A stretch of DNA of 18,544 nt from Ruminobacter sp964520475. GTDB taxonomy: Bacteria > Pseudomonadota > Gammaproteobacteria > Enterobacterales > Succinivibrionaceae. The position numbers and the translations under genes were made by a program. Where the stretch lies: positions 1 to 18,544 of the forward strand of contig CAZFNS010000023.1 in assembly GCA_964520475.1 (NCBI GenBank). The letters are read 5' to 3'. A model generated the notes under the pieces. The model was given only the letters and a program-made list of their open reading frames with translations, ran no database searches and was not told the origin of the DNA. Shown here in pieces: positions 1-6,995 of the stretch; position 1 is the stretch's first letter; the number at the start of each line of letters is the position of its first letter.

Positions 1-2169
1 CTCGGCGGCGGCTTCAACCTTTTCCTCGACCCCGCTTATGGCGTTCGGGGAGAGCGAGTCGATATCCGGGATGACGGCGGCCCCGGCGGGCTCCTCTTCC
101 TCCGCGGCGTCTCCGTGGCCGACCGCCGTCATCACGGCGCCGGCGGTCTTGGCGAGGCCGGCTTTGACCGCGGCCGTGCCTCCGGACACCGCGTTCCTGA
201 CTTTTTCCAGCTTCTTGCCTTTCTTGCCGCCCTTGTTCTTGCCGTGGAAGAGGCCGAACAGGCCGTGCTTTTTCCCGTCGCCTTCTTCACCTTCTCCGGC
301 GGCTTCGGCGGCGGCCTCGGCTTCGCTGAGATTCTTTTCGTATTCTGGGGTCCCGTAATGGGCGGCCTCGGATCCGGCCCAGACGTCGTCGGCGCCGAAT
401 GCCGGGGCTTCTTCCTGCGGGCTTTCTTCCGCGGCCGTGGCGGCGGGTTCCGGTTCGGGTTCCGCTTTCGCCTCGGGCTCCGCGGGAGCCTCTTCCGGCG
501 CCGCGGCTTCCGGCTCGGGCGCGGGCGCGGGCTCCGGTTGCGCCTCCGGCTCCGCGGGAGCCTGCGTTTCGGCGGCCGGCTCTTCGGACTCGTCCTTGTG
601 CTTCTTTATCGAAAAGGCGAACGTCGACGAGGCGGCCGAGGTCAGCGAAACGACCTTCTTGCGCGGCTTTTCCTCCTCGTGCTCCTCTTCCGCGTCCGCG
701 GCGGGCGGCGCCTCCGGCTCGGGCTCGGGGGCCTTTTCGGGGGCCGGCGCGTTCGCCTCGGCGAGGACTTCGTCCGCGAAATCCGACACCCAGGACTTCT
801 TCGCGGGGGCGTCGCTCACGAAATCGATCCCGCCGTCCCCGTTTACCTGGCTGACCTCGACGGAACCGCCCGCGCCCTGCACGTCGATGTCCGCGGCGGC
901 GTCGCTAACCAGCTTGACGTCCTTGGCGGAAATGCCCGGCTCGGCTTCCGTCGCCGGCGGGACGTCCGCCGGCTCCGGCGCGGCCCCGGCCTTCGCGAAG
1001 GCGATGTCGTTGTTCCTGGTGGCGTCGGACTCGACCACCAGGTCGCGCACGTCGGAAGTGTGCACCTTGACGACCGGATCCATCTGCGGCTTCCTGGGCT
1101 CCTCGGCCGGCGCGGCCCTGTCGCCGATCTCCTTCCGGCGCTCCTCCTCCGCCTTGCTCGCGGCGGTCTGGATCTTGGAGAGCTCCTCGTACTTCTTGAA
1201 GGAGTCCACGTTGGCGAGGAGGGTCTCCTTCGCCTTCTCGAACAGAGCGGCGATGTCGTTGCGCCACGGGCAGGAGCTGAAGCCGACGTCGGCCTCCCCG
1301 TCCGCGACCTTGAACGGCAGCACCCAGCGGCCCGAGAGCCCCGTTTCGTTCATGTTGTAGAACTCGCTCGCGCGGGAGTCGCTGAAGGTAAGCACGGCGA
1401 CGTGCTTCTCGAGCCTGAACCTTCGGATCGTGGCCTCGTCGTTGCGGCCGCCCAGGTCGGGGTTGTCGGTGATCACGCCGAACTCGCGGTCGAGGCGGTT
1501 GTAGGTCGCGTCCGCGAAATGGCACATCTCGGAGTTGGCCCTGAAGGCGTCGAGATCCTCCCGGCAGGCGAAGATCTTGAATTTGGCGCCGATTACCAGG
1601 CAGAGGTCCTGGAGGAAGAAAGAGGTTTTGTCGGAGCAGAGGGCGGAGATGTCGAGAACGATGGTCTTGATCTTGGAGGCTTCGGTGGCCTGGCTGCCGA
1701 GCATGCCGTACTTGGTCCTGATGCCCGGGAAGTTCTCCATTTCAGCCATGTCGTTGATGTGCTTGATGTAGAGGTTCTTGCCGTCGAAGGCCTCCTCCCC
1801 GTTCTTCACGCGCATGGCCATGTCCGGATCCTGGGTGATGAGCAGCACGTCGCCGGAGGCGTGGAACCGGTGGACGATCTCGTCGACGTTCTTCGCGGAA
1901 ACGAGCTCCAGGCGGTTCTTGGACGAGATGATGTCGAGGTTTTCCTTAAGGGTCTGCTCGCTCGCGAGGGTGGCGCGCACGCGCTTCATGTAGTCGGTGT
2001 TGACGTTCAGCTTCAGATTATATTTGCGTAAAGTCGGGACCGCCAGATCCGCGAAGCGGTTGAACTCGTCAGGCTTCTGGAAACAGTTCTGATCGACGTA
2101 AACGGTAAAGTCCCTGATGAGGAGATCGAGGATCTTTTGCTCATTATTTACTTGTTTTTTTTCGTTCAT
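1..2169 (-). CDS. Large protein with two putative PIN-like domains and an acidic Ala/Pro/Glu tail (C-terminus beyond window)
   Basis: An uninterrupted reading frame of 723 codons runs from an ATG at 2169 off the left edge. AAAGGG about 9 nt upstream serves as the ribosome binding site. I do not recognise the family. Residues 15-155 look like a PIN fold: a first strand ending in Asp (VYVDQN, D26) and a later strand VLLITQDPDMA with D114 and D116, like the T-x-D motif of PIN nucleases. Residues 166-300 repeat the plan, with IVLDISAL (D173) and VAVLTFSDSRAS (D264). Residues 315-350 are charged and probably helical. From about 350 on, the chain is low complexity: Pro/Glu/Ala repeats, then a Lys/Gly-rich stretch around HGLFGLFHGKNK. 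There is no signal peptide, so it is probably cytoplasmic. An RNase role is only a structural guess. It could equally be a scaffold whose PIN-like domains are inactive. Confidence 0.75.
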   Translation of the reverse strand, partial: MNEKKQVNNEQKILDLLIRDFTVYVDQNCFQKPDEFNRFADLAVPTLRKYNLKLNVNTDYMKRVRATLASEQTLKENLDIISSKNRLELVSAKNVDEIVHRFHASGDVLLITQDPDMAMRVKNGEEAFDGKNLYIKHINDMAEMENFPGIRTKYGMLGSQATEASKIKTIVLDISALCSDKTSFFLQDLCLVIGAKFKIFACREDLDAFRANSEMCHFADATYNRLDREFGVITDNPDLGGRNDEATIRRFRLEKHVAVLTFSDSRASEFYNMNETGLSGRWVLPFKVADGEADVGFSSCPWRNDIAALFEKAKETLLANVDSFKKYEELSKIQTAASKAEEERRKEIGDRAAPAEEPRKPQMDPVVKVHTSDVRDLVVESDATRNNDIAFAKAGAAPEPADVPPATEAEPGISAKDVKLVSDAAADIDVQGAGGSVEVSQVNGDGGIDFVSDAPAKKSWVSDFADEVLAEANAPAPEKAPEPEPEAPPAADAEEEHEEEKPRKKVVSLTSAASSTFAFSIKKHKDESEEPAAETQAPAEPEAQPEPAPAPEPEAAAPEEAPAEPEAKAEPEPEPAATAAEESPQEEAPAFGADDVWAGSEAAHYGTPEYEKNLSEAEAAAEAAGEGEEGDGKKHGLFGLFHGKNKGGKKGKKLEKVRNAVSGGTAAVKAGLAKTAGAVMTAVGHGDAAEEEEPAGAAVIPDIDSLSPNAISGVEEKVEAAAE

Positions 2170-2258
2170 AGTTGGCCCTTTGCAAAAATAATAATTATCG
2201 GCTGCGCGGACACGCGGCTCGCGCGCGGCGGCTCCGGGCGGGCGCCGCCGCGCGTCGT

Positions 2259-2279
2259 AAAAAACCCGGGGGATCCGGG
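2259..2279 (-). terminator. Short intrinsic-terminator-like hairpin in the leader of the PIN-like gene
   Basis: Read on the minus strand, CCCGG-atccc-CCGGG is followed at once by six T. The stem is short but pure GC. It lies about 90 nt upstream of the ATG at 2169 and downstream of the TATAAT box at 2396. It could end transcripts reading out of nth, or act as an attenuator in the long leader. No leader peptide or alternative antiterminator helix was identified. Confidence 0.4.
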
Positions 2280-2395
2280 CGCGCGCGTCAAGCCGGCGCG
2301 CCGTTTCCGCGGCCGGGGACGGCGGCGGAAATTTACAAAACCCCTTACGACATGTTAAAGCCGCCGCGCGAAAAATACATTAACGACGGGGGAAA

Positions 2396-2401
2396 ATTAT
2401 A
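2396..2401 (-). promoter_or_regulatory. Perfect -10 box (TATAAT) for the PIN-like gene
   Basis: The minus strand reads GCTTATAATTTT here, in an AT-rich island within very GC-rich DNA. No convincing TTGACA stands 16-18 nt upstream. TGTTAAAT repeats occupy that region instead, which suggests activator or repressor control. The predicted start near 2389 gives a leader of about 220 nt before the ATG at 2169. Confidence 0.5.
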
Positions 2402-2414
2402 AGCATAATCGCAT

Positions 2415-2452
2415 ATTTAACACATTTAACATATTTTTTAACGAATTTAACA
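2415..2452. repeat. Cluster of TTTAAC-type short repeats (candidate operator)
   Basis: ATTTAACA occurs at 2415-2422, 2424-2431 and 2445-2452, and a variant TTTTAACG at 2436-2443. Start-to-start spacings are 9, 12 and 9 bp. An inverted copy, TGTTAAA, sits at 2353-2359. The cluster covers the -35 side of the TATAAT box at 2396-2401. Regular spacing of near-identical 8-mers suggests cooperative binding of a regulator. I do not recognise the motif, and it is not a DnaA box. The remainder of the 2170-2540 gap holds no gene I can support. Confidence 0.45.
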
Positions 2453-2540
2453 TGTCTTCGCGGCGCGGAACGGCGCGGGGCCGGAACGGCCCCGGCCGCG
2501 GGAAAATCGGGTTGAATTATTCGCGGAAAGATGATATTTT

Positions 2541-3212
2541 TTATTCGGTGGAATTTTTAAGGGCGTTTTCCGCCCCGGCGCGGGCGTTTTCCCGGAAGGT
2601 CCGGCAGAGGGAGCTCACCGGGCAGGAGGCGCAGGCGGGCCGGCGGGCCGCGCAGACGCAGCGCCCGTGGAGGATCAGGTGGTGGTGGGCGTTCCGCAGG
2701 AAGCGCTCCGGGATCTTCGCGGCGAGGTCGTCGCTCATTTTGTCGGGATCCGGGGCGTCGCTCAGGCCGAGCCGGCCCGCGACCCTGAAGATGTGGGTGT
2801 CGACGGCCACCGTCCCCTTCCCGAAGGCTATGTTCAGGACCACCCGGGCGGTCTTGCGCCCGACCCCGGGAAGCGAGACGAGCTCCGCCTCGGTTTCCGG
2901 CACCTTCCCGCCGAAGTCCCGGACCAGCCGCGCGGCGAGGGCCGTCAGGTGCCGGGCCTTCGACCGGTACAGGCCGATGGAGGAGATGATCCTCTCGAGC
3001 TCGGCCGGATCGAGGGCGGCGAGGGCCGCGGGATCCGGGGCCCGCGCGAACAGGGCCGGGGTGACCCGGTTCACCGCCGCGTCGGTGGTCCGGGCCGACA
3101 GGACCACCGCGCAGAGCAGCTCGAAGGGATCGCGGAAGCGGAGCTCCGAGGCGGGAGCGGGGTTGATTTTCTCGAAGATCTCGAAAAGCCGGGTAATCTC
3201 GCTCGTGTCCAT
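2541..3212 (-). CDS. nth: Endonuclease III, DNA glycosylase/AP lyase
   Basis: This base-excision repair enzyme removes oxidised pyrimidines and cleaves the abasic strand. The 223-residue protein can be aligned by eye to E. coli Nth with almost the same numbering. The helix-hairpin-helix reads LPGVGRKTA with catalytic Lys120. Catalytic Asp138 lies in VAVDTHIFRV. The [4Fe-4S] ligands are Cys187, Cys194, Cys197 and Cys203, with the classic C-x6-C-x2-C-x5-C spacing. The ATG at 3212 has GGAGGAG about 8 nt upstream. The tail after Cys203 is about 10 residues longer than in E. coli. The gene stands alone, without the rsx genes found next to nth in enterobacteria. Confidence 0.97.
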   Translation of the reverse strand: MDTSEITRLFEIFEKINPAPASELRFRDPFELLCAVVLSARTTDAAVNRVTPALFARAPDPAALAALDPAELERIISSIGLYRSKARHLTALAARLVRDFGGKVPETEAELVSLPGVGRKTARVVLNIAFGKGTVAVDTHIFRVAGRLGLSDAPDPDKMSDDLAAKIPERFLRNAHHHLILHGRCVCAARRPACASCPVSSLCRTFRENARAGAENALKNSTE

Positions 3213-3248
3213 GCCGCGTCTCCTCCGCCGTTGCCGCCGTACGGGATC

Positions 3249-3257
3249 ATTATAGCA
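3249..3257 (-). promoter_or_regulatory. Extended -10 promoter element for nth
   Basis: The minus strand reads TGC-TATAAT, a consensus -10 with the extended TGn motif. Its right edge is about 37 nt before the nth ATG at 3212. There is no recognisable -35, as expected for an extended -10 promoter. The transcript would have a leader of about 30 nt. Confidence 0.55.
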
Positions 3258-3348
3258 GAAAGCGGGCCGCCCCGGCCCGGGCGGCGAGCTCCCCGGGCGC
3301 GGCGGAACGGGCGGCGGCGCGGGCCCGGGAAGAGAACGGCGGAAGGTG

Positions 3349-3357
3349 TGCTATGAT
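3349..3357 (+). promoter_or_regulatory. Extended -10 promoter element for umuC
   Basis: The sequence is TGC-TATGAT, 46 nt before the umuC start, with no clear -35 hexamer. I saw no LexA-type CTG-n10-CAG operator nearby, so SOS control is not supported by what is visible. Confidence 0.45.
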
Positions 3358-3402
3358 TAAGGGAACGGGCGCCGGGGCGCGGCGCCCGGGGAAAGGCCGG
3401 CC

Positions 3403-4752
3403 ATGACGGAAGGAAACCCGCGCGGGCCCGGGAACGGGCCCGAATTTTTCAAAAGGCAGTGCGCGAAGCGCTTTTTCGCGCTCGCGGACTGCAACAACTT
3501 CTTCGTGTCGTGCGAGCGGCTCTTCCGCCCCGATCTGCGTAACCGCCCGGTGGTGGTGCTCTCGAACAACGACGGCTGCGTCGTGTCCCGCTCCGACGAG
3601 GTCAAAAGGCTCGGGGTCCCCATGGGGATCGCCCTCTTCAAGGTCAGGGATCTGATCGCCCGGCACGGCGTCGCGGTGTTCAGCTCCAACTTCCCCCTCT
3701 ACCTCGACCTCTCGGCCCGCGTCTACGCCGTCCTGTGCGGCTTCGCCCCCGCGGTGGAGCGCTACAGCATCGACGAGGCCTTCCTGGATCTGACCGGGTT
3801 CCGCCCCGGGGGCGGCCTCGCCGCCTACCTCGCCGAAATAAGGACGGCCGTAACCCGCGGCGTGGGGATCCCGGTCTGCGTCGGGGCGGCCCCCACCAAG
3901 ACCCTCGCCAAGATCGCCAACCGCGCCGCCAAGAAAAAGCTCGTCCCCGACGGGGTTTTCTCCATGGAGGACGAGGACGCGCGGGTCTTCGCCCTCAAAA
4001 ACACCCCGCTCGAGGACGTCTGGGGCGTGGGCCGGGCCTTCCGGGAGCATTTCGGGAACGGCTTCGGGGCGAAGACCGCCTGGGACCTGTCCCGGCTCGA
4101 CCCCGCGCTCGTCACCCGCAAATTCAGCGTGACCGCCGGGAACGTCGTCCGCGAGCTGAACGGCCTCTCCTGCATCCCCCTCGAGGAGATCCCCCGCCCG
4201 AAAAAGCAGATCATGTGGAGCCGAACCTTCGGGCGCCGTGTGTCCGACCCGGCGGAGCTCGCCCAGATCATGGCCGAGTTCGCGGCGCGGGCCGGGGCGC
4301 GCCTGCGCGAGGACGGCCAGTACGCGGGGATCGTCGGCCTCTTCGTCCACACGAACCCGTTCGCGCCCGGCGCGCCGCTCCTGAGCCGCCAGGCCTCGCT
4401 CCGGCTGCGCCGCCCCACGTGCCTCGACTCCGAGCTCGCGGGCGCGGTCCGGGTCCTGCTCGACAAGATCCGCCCGGACGGGCGCGAGTGGGCCCGCGGC
4501 GGGGTGATCCTCTCGGATCTCCGCGCGGGCGACGCCTTCCAGACCGACCTGTTCGAGGACGCGGACTTCTCGGCCGAGGCGCTCGAAAAGAAGAAGAAGC
4601 TCCAGGCGGCGGTGGACCGGATCAACGCCGGGGGCCGGAACACGGTCTTCCTCGCCGCCCAGGGCGCCTACGCGCGCCGCCCCGTGTCGGAGCAGCGCCG
4701 GGTGTCGCCGGGCTACACCACGCGCTGGCGGGACGTGCCCAAGGTCAGGTGA
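3403..4752 (+). CDS. umuC: Y-family DNA polymerase, UmuC-type (polymerase V catalytic subunit)
   Basis: This is a translesion DNA polymerase subunit of 449 residues; E. coli UmuC has about 422. The first metal-binding Asp is D29 in FALADCNNFF. The second acidic pair is D124-E125 in the hallmark YSIDEAF. VVLSNNDGCVVSRS, PTKTLAKIAN and DVWGVGR are further family motifs. The C-terminus keeps the GYTTRW ending of UmuC proteins. The conserved core starts at about residue 24, leaving an unusual hydrophilic N-terminal extension, but no later in-frame start fits. GGGAAAGG lies upstream of the ATG. No umuD partner is adjacent. UmuC normally needs processed UmuD', so a partner is probably encoded elsewhere. 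Confidence 0.95.
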   Translation: MTEGNPRGPGNGPEFFKRQCAKRFFALADCNNFFVSCERLFRPDLRNRPVVVLSNNDGCVVSRSDEVKRLGVPMGIALFKVRDLIARHGVAVFSSNFPLYLDLSARVYAVLCGFAPAVERYSIDEAFLDLTGFRPGGGLAAYLAEIRTAVTRGVGIPVCVGAAPTKTLAKIANRAAKKKLVPDGVFSMEDEDARVFALKNTPLEDVWGVGRAFREHFGNGFGAKTAWDLSRLDPALVTRKFSVTAGNVVRELNGLSCIPLEEIPRPKKQIMWSRTFGRRVSDPAELAQIMAEFAARAGARLREDGQYAGIVGLFVHTNPFAPGAPLLSRQASLRLRRPTCLDSELAGAVRVLLDKIRPDGREWARGGVILSDLRAGDAFQTDLFEDADFSAEALEKKKKLQAAVDRINAGGRNTVFLAAQGAYARRPVSEQRRVSPGYTTRWRDVPKVR

Positions 4753-4790
4753 CCCCGGGCCCGGAAAAGCCCCGGCGCGAAAACCGCCCG

Positions 4791-4824
4791 AAAAAAAAAG
4801 CCCCGCCTCCCGGCGGGGCTTTTT
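4791..4824. terminator. Bidirectional intrinsic terminator between umuC and dapB
   Basis: Nine A, then the stem GCCCCGCC (4800-4807), loop TCCC, GGCGGGGC (4812-4819), then five T. The perfect 8-bp GC stem with an A-run on one side and a T-run on the other can stop both convergent transcripts, umuC from the left and fklB-dapB from the right. Confidence 0.92.
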
Positions 4825-4842
4825 CGGCGCCTTAAAGCTCCG

Positions 4843-5652
4843 TCACTTGAAATCGAGGACGTCGCGCATGTCGTAAAGGCCTTTGTCCTTCGCGCTCACC
4901 CAGAGGGCCGCCCGGACGGCGCCGTTCGCGAAGGTCATGCGGCTCGAGGCGCGGTGCGTGATCTCCACCCGCTCGCCCGCGTCGGCGAACATCACGGTGT
5001 GCTCGCCCACGATGTCGCCCGCCCGCACGGCGGAGAAGCCGATCGTCCCGGGTTTGCGCGGGCCGGTGATCCCGTTCCGCTCCTTCACGGCCACGTCGGC
5101 GAGGTTCACGCCGAGCGCCCGGGCCACCGCCTCGCCCATGCTGAGGGCGGTTCCCGAGGGGGCGTCGACCTTGTTGCGGTGGTGGGCCTCGATGATCTCG
5201 ACGTCGGAGGACGGCCCCATCACCCGGGCCGCGGTCTCGAGCAGCTTGAAGACCAGGTTGACCCCGACGCTGAAATTGGACGCGAAGACCACGGCCGTCT
5301 TCTCGGCGAAAGCGGCGATCTCCCCCTTCTGCTCCTCCGTGAAACCAGTGGTGCCGAGCACCGTCTTCGCCCCGCGGGCCGCGCACACGCGCAGGTTCGC
5401 GAGCGAGGACTCCGGGCGGGTGAAGTCGATGAGCACGTCGAAGTCCCCGGCCTCGGCGAGGGACGCGGCCACGGCGACCCCGTTCCGGCCCGTGCCCGCG
5501 ACCTCCCCGGCGTCCGCGCCGATCACGGAAGAATCGGGATGCTCCGTGGCGGCGGCGAGGACGAGTTTATCCCCCGCGGCCTCTACGGCCCGGACCAGGC
5601 ACCGGCCCATGCGGCCGTTGACGCCCGCTATGGCGATTCGCAACTTATCCAT
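4843..5652 (-). CDS. dapB: 4-hydroxy-tetrahydrodipicolinate reductase
   Basis: This NAD(P)H-dependent reductase of the lysine and diaminopimelate pathway feeds peptidoglycan synthesis. The 269-residue protein follows E. coli DapB closely. The Rossmann nucleotide-binding motif is IAIAGVNGRMGR (residues 6-17). IDFTRPE and GTTGF line the cofactor site. EAHHRNKVDAPSGTA carries the catalytic His (157/158) and Lys161. The ending SSRMTFANGAVRAALW is family-typical. I start at the ATG at 5652 rather than the upstream TTG at 5673, because GGGAGGA lies about 10 nt before the ATG and the protein then aligns with E. coli from the first strand. It sits 25 bp downstream of fklB and is probably cotranscribed. 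Confidence 0.96.
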   Translation of the reverse strand: MDKLRIAIAGVNGRMGRCLVRAVEAAGDKLVLAAATEHPDSSVIGADAGEVAGTGRNGVAVAASLAEAGDFDVLIDFTRPESSLANLRVCAARGAKTVLGTTGFTEEQKGEIAAFAEKTAVVFASNFSVGVNLVFKLLETAARVMGPSSDVEIIEAHHRNKVDAPSGTALSMGEAVARALGVNLADVAVKERNGITGPRKPGTIGFSAVRAGDIVGEHTVMFADAGERVEITHRASSRMTFANGAVRAALWVSAKDKGLYDMRDVLDFK

Positions 5653-5677
5653 GGCAAAAAATCCTCCCGGCAAATGC

Positions 5678-6286
5678 CTATTTGACGATATCCAAGAGCT
5701 CGACCTCGAAGATCAGCACGCTGCACGGCGGGATCGAGCCGGCCCCGCTCTCCCCGTACGCGAGCTCGCTCGGCACGGTCAGGCGGTACTTCGAGCCCAC
5801 CTTCATGAGCTGCAGGCCCTCGACCCAGCCCTTGATGACCTGGCTGACCCCGAACACGGCGGGCTCGCCCCGCCGCACCGACGAGTCGAAGACGGTGCCG
5901 TCGGTGAGCGTGCCGTGGTAGTGGACCCTGACCACGCTGTCCTTCCCCGGGGCCGGGCCGTCGCCCTCGGCCAGCACCTCGTACTGGAGCCCCGACGGGG
6001 TCACGACGACCCCTTCCCGGCGCGCGTTCGCGGCCAGGTACTCGGCGCCCGCGCGGCGGGCGACCTCGGCGAGCTCGGACTGCTCCTTCGCGAGGCGGTT
6101 GTTGAGCTCCGCGAAGGCGGCCGAGATCTCCTCCCGGGAGAGCCGGAGCCGGCCCGCGAGGGCGTCCCGGACGCCCTCGATGACGGCGTCGAGGCTGAAG
6201 GCCGGGAACATGCTGTGCCGCAGCTGGTCGCCGATCTGGGCGCCGATGCCGTAGCAGACTTTATCTTCGGTATTCCTGAGTTCCAT
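5678..6286 (-). CDS. fklB: FKBP-type peptidyl-prolyl cis-trans isomerase, FklB-like
   Basis: This proline isomerase assists protein folding. At 202 residues it is close to E. coli FklB (206). Residues 1-95 form the helical dimerisation arm (FKBP_N type, starting with VCYGIGAQIGDQL). Residues 105-202 are the FKBP domain, with VRVHYHGTLTDGTVFDSS, a PAVFGVSQVIKGW pocket segment and SELAYGESGAGSIPP. There is no signal peptide, so it is cytoplasmic FklB rather than periplasmic FkpA. The ATG at 6286 has AAGGAA about 8 nt upstream. The frame stays open further 5', but the extension is Arg/Gly/Pro-rich with no family match. dapB follows in the same direction. Confidence 0.93.
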   Translation of the reverse strand: MELRNTEDKVCYGIGAQIGDQLRHSMFPAFSLDAVIEGVRDALAGRLRLSREEISAAFAELNNRLAKEQSELAEVARRAGAEYLAANARREGVVVTPSGLQYEVLAEGDGPAPGKDSVVRVHYHGTLTDGTVFDSSVRRGEPAVFGVSQVIKGWVEGLQLMKVGSKYRLTVPSELAYGESGAGSIPPCSVLIFEVELLDIVK

Positions 6287-6329
6287 CGACAGATTCCTTA
6301 AGTCGTTACATTCGTTGTCGCAATCGTAC

Positions 6330-6348
6330 GGGGCGGCCCCGCCGCCCC
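6330..6348 (-). terminator. Strong GC hairpin downstream of the GNAT gene
   Basis: A perfect 8-bp stem, GGGGCGGC/GCCGCCCC with a 3-nt loop, lies 12 nt after the GNAT stop codon on the minus strand. There is no T-run, so it may be a pause or 3'-end stabilising structure rather than a true intrinsic terminator. It separates the M48-GNAT pair from fklB-dapB. Confidence 0.4.
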
Positions 6349-6359
6349 GGCGGCCGGGG

Positions 6360-6995
6360 TCAGGCCGCGAACACAAAACCCTCTTTCTCGAGCGCCGCCA
6401 CGACGTTCCGGAAGCGCGCGGTCAGCTCGGGGGAGGCCCGGGCCTCGAGCTGCAGCACCCGGAAATTGCGGGGCACGAAGCGCGCGGCGCTCCCCCCGAG
6501 CTCCTCCGGGTAGACGAAATCGGCGGCGGCGAAGCCCGCCTTCCGGTAAAAGCCCAGGGCCCGCTCGTTGCAGGCGAGCGCCTCGAGCCGGAGCCCCCGC
6601 ACGAAATGCCGCCGCATGAGCCCGAGGGCCGCCGAGCACATGAGCGCCGCGCCGATGCGCCGGCGCGTGAGCCGGTAGTCGACGTAGAGCGAGCGGACGT
6701 AGAGCCAGCCGCCGGTCACGGTGAGGAAGGCCACCCCCGCGGCCGGCGCGGGCGTGATCCTCGTCCCGTCCCGCTCGGCCACCCGGATGACGGAGCGGGC
6801 CCCGCCGTCGCCCGTTTCGAGGAACGCGAGGCGCCCCCGCCACATCGAGACGGTCTGGTCGAGATCGAGCGCGTACTCGTCCAGCTGCTCCGGCGTGTAC
6901 TCCGCGTACTCGATCCGGCGCATGGAGTTAAACTGCATGACGCTGACCCGCGGGACGTCCGCCGGGATCATGGCGCGGATCAGGGTCACTGGCAT
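6360..6995 (-). CDS. GNAT-family N-acetyltransferase
   Basis: This is a predicted acetyl-CoA-dependent acyltransferase of 211 residues with unknown substrate. The N-terminus LIRAMIPADVPRVSVMQ fits the first strand and helix of RimI-like GNATs. Motif A, for acetyl-CoA binding, is the strand LYVRSLYVDYRLTRR followed by RRIGAAL (residues 98-118). Motif B is LEALACNERALGFYRKAGF (about 138-155). The last 50 residues are a tail beyond the core fold. The ATG at 6995 overlaps the stop of the M48-like gene within ATGCCAGTGA, so translation is probably coupled. No strong Shine-Dalgarno is visible. A second ATG at 6971 is possible but would cut the first strand. Confidence 0.85.
   Translation of the reverse strand: MPVTLIRAMIPADVPRVSVMQFNSMRRIEYAEYTPEQLDEYALDLDQTVSMWRGRLAFLETGDGGARSVIRVAERDGTRITPAPAAGVAFLTVTGGWLYVRSLYVDYRLTRRRIGAALMCSAALGLMRRHFVRGLRLEALACNERALGFYRKAGFAAADFVYPEELGGSAARFVPRNFRVLQLEARASPELTARFRNVVAALEKEGFVFAA

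Noticed and set aside
115..2031. Long plus-strand open frame (638 codons)
   Set aside because: Its product is an Arg/Gly/Leu-rich low-complexity chain antisense to a coherent minus-strand protein. Long antisense frames are expected in DNA this GC-rich.
2137..2402. Small plus-strand frames in the 2170-2540 gap
   Set aside because: There is no ribosome binding site, no recognisable product, and they overlap the leader and promoter of the PIN-like gene.
2415..2452. Replication origin or DnaA boxes in the AT-rich repeat region
   Set aside because: The repeats are TTTAAC-type and do not match the DnaA box consensus; no replication gene is nearby.
2476..2494. Palindrome CGGGGCC-GGAAC-GGCCCCG as an nth terminator
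   Set aside because: The stem is strong but has no T-run on the minus strand, so an intrinsic terminator is not supported.
5653..5673. Earlier TTG start for dapB
   Set aside because: The ATG at 5652 has a better-placed ribosome binding site and gives the normal DapB N-terminus.
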